A DNA stretch of 64,000 nt from Certhia americana (GCA_018697195.1 CM031861.1:1786545-1850544), one strand, 5' to 3'; numbered from the stretch's first letter, positions 28,101 to 43,100 are shown. A program made the numbers and translations. The notes: generated by a model from the sequence alone, not told the origin.

Positions 28101-31100
28101 CACACCTAGCAATGTAGGCATGGAATATACAGCTCAGACCTTCTGCTGGGCTGAAGTCAGAGTGCAAAGAGCCAAGGCCCTCATTCATCACACACTGCTG
28201 TAAATCAGAAATGAGTGCATTGAAGCTGATAAAGTTACAGCCCTGTAAAAAAAGCACTAAAAAATTCCTATTAACTTTAACAATGAAGGATCAAGCCATG
28301 ACCTGGAAAATACCTCCAAAAGCACTGCCATAGATGTGGGCTTGAGGCTGGGGAGGGACATGGTGTGGAGGTGGTGGAGTTTTTTGCAGTGGCTAAAAAA
28401 AAAAAAGTAATATCCCTGGCCAGGTTTGTACTAAATCTGCTAAAGAGCATAAACGAGGAAAGGGCCAAATCTGTGCGAAAAAAGATCTTCAAAATCAATG
28501 AAGTTGAAGGAAAGGAGAGAAAATCCTCAACCAGCTGAGAAACTGTTTCCCACCTTTTTGGTTTTGATTTTGCCACTTTACAGAAAATAAAGGAGACACC
28601 TCCCCAGAGCAGAGCACAGTCCCAGCTCCCAGCTTTGCCTTGCTGTTGTTATTAAAAGAAGGATGACCTCCCTTGTCACGACTCTAGATGTCCTAAATAG
28701 ATACACAACAAATACTGCTCACGTGAAACACAAACCTCACCAGCCCTCCCTGGGTTTGACACGCTGCAGCTCGCTGAGCCTGGCACAGCCATCACTCCCC
28801 TCGCCCCCAGAGCCTTTCTGCTGGAATTATCTCCCCTTAATATGTTTATCTCCTCCACAATATATTTAGGTGCCCTGTGCCAGCAGCCTCTGTGTTGGTC
28901 CATACCTATTTACTGGGGGAGAATATAGGGATTTATTTCCTGGACACTATATGCTCCTTTATTTTTGGTAACTTGTTAGCATCCATGAAAGTGGAGAGGA
29001 TTAAGTGTATCTTTCCAATGTCTGCTTCACGTCTGAGTTCAGAGCTCTGCACAGCCAAACCAGCAGCTGTCAATTCTGTATATTTTATTCTGTGGTTTTG
29101 GTGGTCAGTAATAAATAATACAGTCATGGGCTTAGCACAGAATTTAAGACTCTCCTGTTGCTGATTTAGGGGAAACTTAAGCTAGAATCATGTTGAACAG
29201 TTGGGGTTATGAGTGAAATGCTAAAGCTCAAAGTATCTCATTTTCTGGTGTTTTTAGGGATGCCTGGTTCACACAATACTTGCAGTAATGTTAATTAATA
29301 TAGAACATGAATAGACTGGGTTTTCTCTGGTACTGTCTAACCATCCACTGTACCTATGTTTGTTTGATGTAGCTTTTAATATATTAATACAATATGACCT
29401 GCAACAGTTCAGTAATCAAATTTTTGTTTATTTGTTTTTTGTTTATTTTTTTTCCTTGTTTTTCGTGGGTTTTTTCTGGTTTCCTGAAGGAGGCAGTCAA
29501 GGTTTGGAAACATTTTTTTTTTAAAATCGCTCCTACCTTTTTATTCCATGTCTACTGATGAATGCCATCTTTTGATCTCCATTTCTCCTTTTTCGAGCAT
29601 CAGATTTTCTTTGGAAATCCCACTGATTGCTTTGGCTTTACACCCTTCCCCTCTCCACTTGTTCAGACTTTTTTCAGCTCCCTTCTGTTTCCCATCCAAT
29701 GCATAATTTTGAATTCTGACTCTTCTATGAACGTGTAACTATCTGGAATTCTGAATCCATGAATCTTCCTCAGTCTTCTGGCTGTCTCTTACTTCCAAGT
29801 GTTTCCTGCACCTTCTGCAATGCAAATGGAGAATCTGTGGATGCTGTCCAGGACAGAATTAGGGGAACATCCCAACTGACAATTTTATGGGATCCCAAAG
29901 CCAAGTATTTTGCATACTTACAGCAGAAAATTAATCCCCTCATGAGCTGAGGATCACTGAAATTAGTTAGTTACCTCTATTTTTGATAAAAGTTAAATGT
30001 CATTAAAATCCAAGCATCATGAGCCTTGCTACCTGCAGGTTGTGCTGCATATCTCATATGTTAAATTTAATTTACACAGACTGCACATTGCTGTCCAAAT
30101 CATTCTGCAGTTGCTCCCGTAGACACAGGATTTAATATTTTTTAATTATAGTCAACAATCAATTGACATGAATGACATACAAAGTGAATTAGAATTCAGT
30201 TAGAAAACTCAGAAATTATCAGGAAATCGACCTGCAGAGAGTCCATGTGTAGCTGATAGAGAAAATAAGTAATGTTGCTTTTTTATTAAATTTGACTTCT
30301 TTCACAGGATCATCCAAGAGCAGAATACGAAGCCAAAGTTTTAGAAAAATCATTGAGAAAAGAACACAAACATAAAGAGGTATGGTAAAAATATTAATTT
30401 ATTTCACTTATGAAAAAAAAGGTTGTTACAGCAGGCAGCGACCCAAGACTAAGAAATAGGTAAAAAATAGCCAATGCTCACTGTGTTTAAATTCCAGGTG
30501 TCTTCATCCATACATAAGATGCTCAGGGTCTGCCAGGCACAAGACCTGATTAAATCTAGAAATGCCTTTACTAATGAGATTCAGGAGTGTGGCTCAGGGA
30601 AACTAATTCAGCCTCATCAAAGAGATGCTCCTCTAATGTTAATAAATCAAGATTGAGAAAACTGTAATAAATCAAGTTCCCTTAACTGTAGCAAACCATC
30701 TTGTTCTGTGCAGTAAAAGTACCTAAAGTTACTCAGGAGAAGTTCTCTGTCTTGCTGGACTTTCTCTGCAAATAAAAATATTAATGAAGAGTACTAACTC
30801 CAATTTCCATGCTGAATTCCAGCTTTGGCAATAACTTTCTGCCTTTTTAAAACACTGTTTCCCCTTTCATCTCACTCACTGTGAGAAAGATGCTGCCAGT
30901 CACCCCAGGAGTACCTGTCACTTGCCCAGGGATGGTGCAATCCCTACAAGCAGCTTCCCTGCCCTCTCACTGGAGCTGGAATTCCTTTCCTGTCAGCAGC
31001 AGAAAGATTTGGAAAAGCTCCTTTCCTCCCCTGCACACTGATGCCCTTATCCTACCTGAGGTTATTCCCCCTTCACTGCAAGCAGTGAGCTGTGTTTTTA

Positions 31101-34100
31101 ATGAGAGAATTAAAAACTCCAGCATAAAATTTGGCAGAATTTTCTCTCTTGTGTCTGTTGCCAGTGGCACCACAACGTGGAACCGTTCCCTAAATTGGGA
31201 TTTTATGACAACCCTGTGAAAATACAACTGCAATAACATTTACACTCTTGAGGGGCAGCACATATAGATGAGTGTTCAAGTAAATTTATGCTTGATTACC
31301 ACTGGGCCCCTCTAAAAAGATGCTACAGAACTGCTGCAGGTGTATTCCCACTAATCTATAGGATACTACTGTGTGTAAGTGGTTCAGGGCCATAAGCAAA
31401 TCAAACCCCTTTTTAAATCCCCTGCAGAAGAGAAACAATTTGGGTTGCTGCACTATGAGAGACTGGGTAAATGATTTTGTATACAGACTTTACTGTATTC
31501 TCCTAAAAATCTGTAACTTGATGTATTTTTGAGTATAATCAGAATTTGGGCCTTAAATGTGGAAGACTAGTCAGACCATTAATGAATGGTGGCCCTCTAA
31601 TACTAGAGAATGAATGCTGAGCAATTAAGAAAGGATTTTTTTTATTATTATTTTTTTAACCAGACTATTTATAAGTTTTTGGACTGGGTTCAATTTGGAT
31701 GTTACTAATTTGGGAAACGTGAGAAAAAGAGGTTTTTTCTGAAAGACTTGGTGGTTATCTTTCATTGGGATCTAGGGTGTTAAAGTTCAAATTCAACAGT
31801 TGTAAGACTTGGAAACCTTCTTAAAGAAAAACTATCTAAAGCTAAACCAAAATTGCTTATAGCTTTTTCAAGGAAAGTCTAATTATAAAAAAAATTAAAG
31901 GAAAAAAAAGTGGACATTCTTTAAACCTCATAAAAGTGAAAACAGAGCACGATCCTATATTAAAAAAGGAATATCCTTTGCAGGATATATTGCTGATGTT
32001 CCCTAGGATTTGGGGCAAGCATTTCTCTTTTGTTGCTGTTACATGTTATTAACTTCAAGCTGAAACACAAAGCCTTAAGCAAACTAACAGAGCATTCACT
32101 TGTGCTAAAGTGTTGTGTCAGTAGAGAATATGGAATTAATTAATGGAATTAATTGAGCAGTGCTTTGTAATGCCATATTGCCCAACCCTTTTCTGTTTCC
32201 TTTGACTGCTATCAGAAGCACCGATATTTTCCAGAAGAGACAGCAAACAAATGGAGACAAAGAGTTAAGACAGTCATGGCTGGGGTGAAATTGGTTCTTT
32301 TTATTCAAACTTATGAAGAAACTCAAATTATGAGTAATTATGGAAGACACAAATCAATTTTGGTTTTGGCTGTTGAACCTTTGTTTAATATTCACATTCA
32401 GTTCTGGGTTTCTTCCCCTTCCTCCCCTGTTCCTTCAGCACTTTTTGGGACACTGGTCTATGAGCTGGGTCTGGTCTATGAGCTGGGAATGGCACTGCAT
32501 GGCTTATCTTAGATTTCCCATCCTGGATGTTACGTTTTCCAGAGGAGCATGGACCATGCATTGAAAGAGCTGCTTGCACTTCCCTGAGACAACGTGCATG
32601 TCATAAAAATACAATTTAAACATTCTTATGTGCTTTACAACATGTGCATCATCCTCTGCAATGTTCCTTTTGCTGTTGATTTTCTGGTGTTTCAAAACAA
32701 TTCCAGGCACCCAAGTTTGTGAAGGACTCCAGACGAGCCACACTCTTCTAAATGAATATTTTGTAGCCAAAATTCAGGCAGTGGCTGATTGACTGGATTT
32801 AGGGAATTCAGAGCATTTACAGAGTGGTTATATGGAAAATAATGAGGTTTGGGTTTGAAGGGACCTTGAAGATCACCTCATTCCAGCCTCCCTTCTATGA
32901 TTCCTATTAGTGTAGTCCATTGAATACCATGGGAATAGCCAGGTAAAATTAAAAATCACTCGTATCAAAGGAATTTCACACACCAAAACTAAATCTTCCC
33001 TGTCAACTGAGCATTCACCTTGGAGCTACTCCATAGCATGGATTAATTTAATACTTAAATCTGTATTTCAGTGGAGCCACTTGTGTGACATCAGGGCTGC
33101 AAATATTAACAATGGAAGGGCAGAAGAAGGAGGGGGATTTTTCTAGGGAAAGCGAAAGAAAATATTTAACAGCAAGGGAGACCTTACTTCATGGTTTATG
33201 ACAGCCTATTTGCATGTTTCCTTCAAAAAGTACACAGAAAAATCTGGTTTATTTATACTCCTAGCACAGGCACTTGACCAGTCTGAACCTGGATATGGAG
33301 TAAACAATTTGCCTGTGTGGAATTGTGACTGTAAACACTGTGTCTGCATCTTCTAACTGGCTGTGGGTTTTGCCAGCCTTTCCTTCCCCCTCTCTGTTTT
33401 TATCACATGTGCAGAATCACATTCTCCCTCTTTATTAAATGTACCTTTTTTCTTCCCCCCCCCCAAAAAAAAAAAAAAAATTAGACAGATAAAGAGAAGC
33501 TGACATGGAAGGACCGTTTTCCAGCCTATTTGACCAATTTTGTTGGCATCATCTTCATGGTAAGCACCACCTGGCAAAACCTGAAATTTTTGATACTGAG
33601 TCATTGGGAAGAGAAATGATAGAAACTTTATCAGGTGGATGTGGTTCAAAATGGCTTTTTCCCAATGAAAAAATGCAAGCATTTTATGGGTTTATGATTT
33701 AAAAACCTTTTCAAGAGCTTGAAATTCTACTTTGCTGCCTCGTTCCAGTAAAGAAAAAAGAATACTAAAATAGGGTAGGGGAAAATGAGGACACAGAAGT
33801 GGAAATTGCCACACCACTGATGTAGATGAATCTTAAAAAGTACAGAGAGCCCTCCCAGAAAGTGGCCAGGAAGCAGAGACCAACATCATTTTTATAATCA
33901 AACTTTAGGAAAGAAATGACATTGCCAGTTGCAATCATAATTGCAACGATTTTTAATAAATCAGTCAAATTTGGAGCTATACCATCTAACAGGAGAATTG
34001 CAAACAGAGCACTTAATTCAAGGAAAAGGTAAAATAATGATGAGAACAGCCTTCTTCCATTTGCTGATAAAGCATCAGCATTTAAAACAAATGTTGACAG

Positions 34101-37100
34101 AAATAATAATAATTCAAGTCATGGAACAGATTGGCAGATGCATTAAAAAAAAAAGTTTAAACCCTTTCCAAAGGTAAAATTCCCCAGACTTAATCAATTA
34201 ATTTGGGTTTTTGGGGTAAAGATTTTGGTTTAGAGTTGGGCTTTTTAATATTTGTATTTTCAGAGAACAGAAATACAGCAAATCTCATATGCTCAGCTGA
34301 AGAATTGGTACCTCTTGAGAACCATGTTTTAAAATCATTCCTCTAAGCAATGAAAAACTGAGAGAGATTTCACAGTGCCAGGAAGTGTGTTAATTTAATC
34401 AGATTTAATTTCTGTTTGTGATTATGAGAGCACGGCTAGCCTGAGCAAGGGATTTGAAGGCTGATGTGTAGAGTGAAGTTGAAATACTCTTATTTGTTTC
34501 AAATTTGTGGGGTTTTGTTTATCACAGAGGAAACACCATGCTGCTGGTGTCAGGGCTGAAAGCAGACCCACTATTGCTTTTAATATTAGCATTTATATTA
34601 ATGACAATTATTATTTATATTCATTAGTTATATGTAGTATTTTAGAATTTATTTATCAGTAACATGTAATATTTTTTAATACTACTGATGCCTTCTGGAG
34701 GCTGACCTGGGACAGAGACTAGAAAGGGCAAAGGATAAAATAGGTATTTATTAAAAGGTCTCAATGGGTACTCTTGGGCCACACAAGAGTCCAGCTGGAC
34801 CACACCCAAGATGTACCCCAAAAAAGGTCACAAAATGGATGACCAATCATGAGGTCTCACACTTTTATAAGTTCTGGTCCATTAGCATATTACAGTCAAT
34901 TGTCCAACGATAGCTTCAGGTTATGAAGCTCCATCCTCCTCGTTTTTCTTCTCACTTCACCGTTGTTTTCGTTCTTGGGCCTGAAAGTTGTGCTTGGTAT
35001 CAAACTAGAGAAGGAATTGTTTACTCTGTGAAGAGAGCTTAGTAGCAGTGAATATGAAACCTAAAACTGCCCACCAAAACAGCACAGAATCTAAAAAATA
35101 TAAAAGCTAAAACTTAAGGCATCACTGCTAAGCATGGAGTTTACATTTAGGTGCCATAAAAAAACCCAACAAACATTTTGCCTGCAATTGTGGCATCACA
35201 GTGTCATTCTTTTTCATGCGATTTTCAAGTAACAGAAGAGGCTCCTTTCCTGCAGTTCATGGAAGCCTTGATGCATTATTGGGTGGACTTGGGGTGTGGC
35301 CCAGAGGTCCCATTTTTAAGGTTATTCCCAAATCCAAAAGGAGATGTTTCAAGGTAAACCTTTGGTAAGGCTGTGGGCGGCTCTCCCTCGCAGGTTGGGC
35401 TGACGTTCGCCATCGTCTTCGGAGTGATCATCTACAGGATCTCCACGGCCGCTGCCCTGGCCATCAGCTCCACACCCTCGGGGCGCTCCAGCGTGCGCGT
35501 CACCGTCACCGCCACCGCCGTCATCATCAACCTGGTGGTCATCATCATCCTGGACGAGGTGTACGGCTGCATCGCCAGGTGGCTCACGCAGATCGGTGCG
35601 TGGGAGCCCTCAGCTCAACGCAGGGGGGTTCAATCACAGCACACAGATCACTGGGGCTCATGAGCCAAGCCAAGCACAGTCACATTTGTGGCTGAAATTC
35701 CCCCTTTTTTTTAAGTTTTTTTTTTTAATTATTTCCAAAAAACCGTCTGTAACGGAAGGTCCAGAAATCTTTTCACGTTAGCTTTTCGCCCATCTGCAAT
35801 TGATTGTCATGAAGGTCAGCATGGAAAGGAAACTGAAATTGCTGTTGTGACATGTCTGACTGGTGGGATCCTCAGCAGATTGACTGCTTACCTCAATCCA
35901 GCAGTACTGCTTTTATATACATATAGATCCCTTTGTTTAAAAGGTGTCTGATGTTCTCCAAAACCCCCATTTATAAAGATCTTGAAATGTTTCCAGAGAG
36001 GATAATTCCTTAATGTTTCTCATCCATGTCCCATTGGTTCCAGAGGTACCAAAGACTGACAAGAACTTTGAGGAGCGGCTGATTTTCAAGGCTTTCCTGC
36101 TGAAATTTGTCAACGCCTACACCCCCATTTTCTACGTGGCTTTCTTCAAAGGCCGGTGAGTGATGAAAGGGCAGTTCGATATTTCAGCTTGTTGGAGGCC
36201 TTTTCAGGACTAAACATTAGGTGGTCCCACTCAGAGGTATGGAGTATGGCATAAAATACTTTAGCAATCAAATACTGAAAGTATAAAACCTATCTGATGT
36301 TTTAACTCTGACCATTGTGCCCTAGATTTGTTGGACGTCCAGGCGACTACGTCTACATTTTCCATTCCTTCCGAATGGAAGAGGTAATTGAATTTCTGTC
36401 CTGTTGTGTTGGATGGATGGGGTGGAGGAGGTGTTCTGACTGACCTCTCTCTGTCCACCCCAGTGTGCCCCAGGAGGTTGCCTAATGGAGTTGTGTATCC
36501 AGCTCAGTATTATCATGTTGGGCAAGCAGCTGATCCAGAACAATTTGTTTGAGATTGGCATCCCGTAAGTAGCAACTTCTGGGCTTTCTTTTTTTTTAAT
36601 TATTGTGCCTGGTAACCGTAAAATAACTGAAAAATGAGCAGTGAGTGAGCAGAATGGAGTGCTCAGCAAATTGTCTCCATTTCCCTCAGAAAAATGAAGA
36701 AGTTTATACGGTATTTGAAATTGAAGCGTCGGCGTTCTCTAGACCATGAAGAGCACATGAAGAAAAAGCAGCGCTATGAAGTGGACTATAACCTGGAGCC
36801 CTTTGCTGGACTCACCCCTGAGTACATGGAAATGAGTGAGTGAGGTGGAAAGAAGGCATTTTAAACCATAATTATTGTGACTAATTGGGATGGAGAGCTG
36901 AGCTTTCTGAACTGTACATTCAGCAGACAGTGGATATGAGATAACTGAATTATTAACATGTGCAGTCTTGGACTGGAGCATGTTTCAGCCAACCCTGGCT
37001 GCTGGAGGGCTGAACTGTGCTCTCTGCTGTTTGCAAGCACTTACTTTAGAATGATATTTCAGATATTTTCTTTCAAGCCATGTAACACATCACTGTCAAG

Positions 37101-40100
37101 TTTCAAATACAAATGATTAAGAGGCATCTGCTCGAGATAGTGAGGTATAGTTTACCATCAGCTGAACCCTTCACTGGAAATAAGTTTGTTCAGATTTGAT
37201 CATTTCCACACCAGAGTCTTTTATCTGATATCTGAACTAAATCTTCTGAGAGCAGTGCAAGTCTGTAGACCAGGTTGTACTTGACAGATCACACAGATTT
37301 TTTTTTTTTTTCAAGTAGTATCTTATGTTGAGTGAGACAAATTAGAATATCTGGTGACCTTGATGTTCAGAGTACTTGAAGCAGATGGGAGTTCAGTGGT
37401 ACAAACTACAAGGCCATGCTGCCAGTTCCTAAAAATAAGAAAAGATGCGGTTACTGAGATCAGCATTTGGAAGTAACAGGAGAAAGATGGGCACTGGCAG
37501 TACCAGGATGAGCATGACATCCATGCAAAAAACAAATATGATCCCAAGTTATAGGAAGCAAGTTATTCCTGGCAGACGTAGGAATCTGCCATGTCCTTTC
37601 CAAGCTTCCAGTGGGATTGGTGAAGGCCAAATCCTGTCAGGTAGAATGTGGCAAGCTTAGGTAGAGCCAACAGTCACTGCCAATAATCCCACTCCTTCAG
37701 GTGACTCCTGTGCCAGCTTTGCCCACAAAAAAATTGTTTTGGGAGATTCCCCATCCTTTTGGTTACTATTGTCTTGCCTTTCACAAGGTGACAACTGGCC
37801 CTTCCATGCCCAAACAAAGCAAACCGTGCCTGACACAGAAAATGGGATTGAATCTCCCAGAACTCATGACCTTGTCAGAATTTAGGGGCTGGCACTGATG
37901 TGGAGATGGGTGCATTTGGTAAATACTGACAACAGGCACTGAAATGTTTTCTTTTCTTTTCCAGTTATCCAGTTTGGGTTTGTAACTTTGTTTGTTGCCT
38001 CCTTCCCGCTGGCACCCTTGTTTGCTTTATTGAACAACATCATTGAGATCCGTCTGGATGCCAAAAAATTTGTTACTGAGCTGAGGAGACCGGTAGCAGT
38101 GAGAGCAAAGGATATAGGTAAGTGGATATTGTTATTGTATCCCTTTTTGTTTATTCCTGGATTGATGGCAGGATATTATTATGCTGAGCTAGTTTCAATA
38201 ACAGGGAGATATTTATAGGAAAAGTCAAAACATTCAGCTGTGGCTTACCTGTGAATTGCCATAATTTATTGAGCCTTACCTTTAAAATAGGAAGACCGAA
38301 GCTTTAAATTCAGATGAATATTTCATTAAGCAAATATTATCACTTTTTAAATCAAAATGATCAATGCAATAGCAAAATATCTCACACTGTTCTGACATCA
38401 ACAGCCCTTCCCGGCAATGCAGTTTTCATGCAGAAGAGTAAAATTTCTGCATTTAATAACTCTGCACTTGCCTCAGAAGTACCCTTGGGGATGAGAGGAG
38501 ACTGAAAAGCCTGTGGGTAAATGTATCCCTTTGTCCCTACTCAGCAGAACGTCAGAAGGGTGAGAACTGCAGCGGATGGAACTGGAGCTGGGCTCTGTCA
38601 CTGTGTGGGGACAAGAGCCTGTCCTGCCCTTATGGGGGGCTCACACCCACAGGTGTTTGTCTTGAGGGAGCTGCCTCTCCCAAATGGTGCTTCCTTATGA
38701 CTTCAAGGCTCATTAAAATAAAAAAAAATTAGAAATTAAATCATTTTCCTTGTTACAGAGCCAAGCAGCAAGAGCAGAGAAGTTTATCTGATAGTAAACT
38801 CTACATTTATTCTGCTGCACAGGCAGAGTTCTTCCTTGGGCTCATCCTTGTGCCCTAGGATCATCCTACACTTGAAGAACAAATCATGTTTTGCCATGAC
38901 TTTGCTTTGGGGGTGTTTTGTGGCTCCCTGATTTGATGCTGCAGGCTCAGGTTGCTGGTAGAGATGATTGGGAGGGTGATGTTGATTTTTTTGATTGTGG
39001 TGGGAGTTTGATTATTTTTGTTATTTTTTTCTGAGAATGTGCTAATTGCAATTCATTGCAGCTCAGCCCCATTCTTCAAAACCTCAAAAAAATAGATGCC
39101 AAAACACAGTTGGGCTCCTTTTGCTTACAAGCCATTAAATTAATTATTTAGAATCTGTTCTTTTTCTATTTAAAATATAACTAGTTCAGCACAACCATAC
39201 ATGCTCCTAACTCTGGTAATTGAAGATGTAATTTATCTGATTTTAAGGACTAGAATAGCATTTACATATTTTTCTCCTTCCTTAGGAATCTGGTATAATA
39301 TCCTCAGAGGTATTGGAAAGCTTGCTGTCATCATAAACGTAAGTAAATCAGCATGAATTAAATTTGAATTCAGTAGGCTGGCTTTTCCATTCTGCTCCAT
39401 TAGTTTTATTTCAGCACAAAATCCCTTAAATTAAGTGGAAGTATACGATTGAGAAATTTTTGGAAATATTTGAGGATGAGTTGTTATGTTTATTTTCAAG
39501 CTCTGAGAGCAGTAGTAATAATATAAAATAAGTAGTCACTGCTGCTTTTTTCCAGAATTTTTTCATAAAACAGTTCTGTCCTTCAAAACAAGTATGACCA
39601 CAGCTGCTTACTTTTACTCTTTTGAAATACTATCAGTAGGATGAGATGTATTTTTTAATTTCAGTGCTATTTTGGGTTAGGTGAGAATCAGTTCAGCTCC
39701 TCAGAGCGCAGAATCCCTCCATCGAAAATCTGCCCTCGAGCTGCACTGCCCCCACTGAGGGGCACAAGAGAGCTTGGAAAACCCTGAGAAAAACGTATAT
39801 TTCAACATTTCACAAAAATTTAGCAGGCCTTAATATATTAATGCATGTGCTTCTGCACTGTTCTGTATGAACAGACATCCACAATGATCATCCTCCTTGC
39901 ACCCCAGCTGGGGAAAGATGAAAACAAAGGCCAGCTGAAATTCAACATGTCTGCAGTGCAGCCAAGCAGGGGCTCTGTAGGGCTCATGGCCACAAGGCCA
40001 TGGACTCCCTTGGAGGCTCTTTTTATATTATCTAGACTTGAAATCCCTTCATTTTGTCCCCAGGGTTATACTGTGCTATGGCAAACCCATCCTTTTGGTA

Positions 40101-43100
40101 TGCTGCCTTAGTTTGTCTTTCTCATTTCTCCTCTTTTCCTTTGGAAATAATTTCTCTGTTTTTCTCTTTTGTTCAGTGTAGTCTCTCCACGTCAATACAC
40201 AGTGTTATTTTCCCCTCTTTGATCAATGTACTGCTCCTCTTTACCATGAAATAAGTAAAACATTTTGTACTGTGTTTGTTCCACATGTACATGAGATTTG
40301 TGCCAGTGGCAATGTTTCATAATGAAGATAAATGTGGAAGGCTAAAGTCATGAGGAACTCAGCCCAATTGGCTGTCATGCCTTTTCTCCACGATCTTTTC
40401 AGAAAATTTTAGATAACTGGATGAAATGCAACTTTTGTGACCATAAAAATAAAACTGGGCTCAGTCTCCTCATCCTTTTATCCTGATGAAGTTAAGAACC
40501 ACACGCAATTAATGTTCTTTTGCAATGCAATGAGACTTTGAGGACTCAAATCCAATGGTTTTTTTTCAGGACGGAAAAGCAGCTGAAAATCAATCAATTG
40601 GACCTTGTGCAAGGGTCCAGGGAGAAGCTTTGATGGGGACACAGGGAAGCAGAGCTCTGGTAGCTCTCCCCTGGTGCTGGGGGGTACAACTGCTCCATTT
40701 TTGGGGGGCTCAGGTTGTCACCCACACAGACACCTCTAGCTGGCGTGGCACCACTCCAGGGAATACGCTGCACCTCGGGAGAGTGGGCAGTAAACAATCC
40801 CTTTCTGGTGCAGTGAATGCCCTATTCTCAGGGCCCTCAGGCTCCCCTGAGTTGTGTGAGTTGTTTGGGTGAGGATGTGATGAAGTTAAGCTCTGCCTGG
40901 GTACTGCGCTCACTCTTTACTCTTGTGGCTCAGGCATTTGTGATCTCATTCACATCCGACTTCATTCCACGCCTCGTGTACCTGTACATGTACAGTGAGA
41001 ATGGCACCATGCATGGCTTCGTCAACCATACACTATCCTCTTTTAATGTCAGCGATTTCCAAGCAGGAACAGCTCCCAACGACCCCCTGGATCTTGGCTA
41101 CGAGGTTCAGATTTGCAGGTACTCTCTTGAATGATGGCTAATGCAAACTGTTTTCACAGCTGGCTAAGAATGTGGCAAATTCTCACATTCCTGGGGCAGG
41201 TTCCTTGTATTTTCAGTACCTTTCTTAGCACCTTGCTAGCCTTTTATATCAAATGGATCCATTGCCTTGAACAACATGCTTTCATATTGAGTAATCACAG
41301 ACCTGAATGTGATTTACTGCTTCTTTTGGGAAATTGAGATTAGTGTTAGTTAAATTCAGCGCTTGTCCATGCAAAGATTTTTATTATTATGGATTCCCTT
41401 TTTCAGGAAAGGAGACAAATAACAATAAACAGCACAACGATGATTTAAGGGAAGAAAGTTATGTCACTCTGATGTCATTTCATGATATAATGACCATGAC
41501 TTTTTTTTTTTTTTTTTTTGTCCAGTTCCCAATTCCTGATGAGAGCAGTAGCATCCTTATCTGCACTGAAACTTAGGGCTTACTTAAAGTGTCATTAGAC
41601 AGCAGAAATTCGCATGTCAAATTGCATGTGGCAATTCATATTTATCCTTCTCATGTTTAAAAGAAAATTGTGGTTACCTATTTCAGCTAATGAATTCATA
41701 GAACTGGGGATCAAATCCAAATCTGACAGCACTTGGACCAGCAAAGCTGAAAGGGGGACAATGGAGGGAGAGGAAGGAAAGAAGAAACATTCCAGGGGAG
41801 AAAAACACAAAGATGACTTTGACACACACACACTAAAAAAAACCCCACACTAAGCGACCAAGTAAAAAACCTTGCCTTTGAATCATATTATTTTGTATTA
41901 TATTCTTTATGCATTTGAATAGTGCATGTTAATATGGTGGAATGACCTCTAAACAGAAAATTCACACAGAGATGAAAGCAAAACCAACCCAAACTGCATT
42001 TTCAGTAGCTTTGATTGCTTTTTCTTTCACCTGGCTTCCTCCTGCTGCTCTCTGGGCAGAGGTTAAGCAAGGTTGGCAAACAAGTTTCAGCACAGAATGG
42101 AAGTGCTGGCATCGTGGTCCAAAAGCAAAATACCAGATTTATTTGCTTTCCACTCACAGCCTCTGTCTTCTTCCAATCCCATCCATATCCCACGGACTTT
42201 AAAATCATTTGAAAATACAGAGCCCTAATTCTTTCAAAATATCAATAGGATGCTGTGGTTTTGAATTCAATGTATTTTTCTTGGTCCTGCTTATCAACAC
42301 ATAGATTTTCCATCAGCCATAGCTGAGGAAAAATTCCCTTCTCTCCACATGGCAAAACTTAGCTTCAACCTTTTGTTAATCATGTGTTATACACATTCTA
42401 TGAATCTGTAATCAGTATTTATTTGTTTGTTTGTTTGTATTTATTTATTTGAAACTCTTTAAGATGAGTTTCAAAAATATAGGTTGCCTTTTTACCTATC
42501 TTAAAATTAATGACCTGAACTGTGTAGTTTACTCTGTCTTATGCAAAATTGATATTATATGTAGTAATCAGAGGGTATTAAGATGTATTAACCTTTAATT
42601 TTGAGGTGAACTTGAAGGCTATGGGAGAGATTCAGCTGTGTCTTGTTTCTGAGAGTTTAATACAGTGAACTTTCTTTTAAACATCTTCATTTACTGTTTG
42701 ACTGTTTGTTGATAACTCCTTCTGGTGCAAACTTTCCCAAATTGCCCCCCTGATTTACTGAGTCTTGTTTTGCAGGTACAAAGATTATAGAGAACCCCCC
42801 TGGTCTGAAAACAAATATGACATTTCAAAGGATTTCTGGGCTGTCCTAGCAGCAAGATTGGCATTTGTGATAGTTTTCCAGGTAGGTGACACTGCAGGCA
42901 TTAGAAAAGAAGTTATGGGGCCAAAGAAATATCTTCTTTCTCAGCTGTTTCATGGAAAAGCCAAAGAAATTTGCTCATCTTCATCACCCTCTTTGTCCCA
43001 CCCACTCAGGCACTGGTACATCCTCAGTGGAAAAAATTATCCCCAGGGATTCCCTGAACTGGTTTGATGCAGAAGAACTTAATGGCCTTAGAGACCAGCA

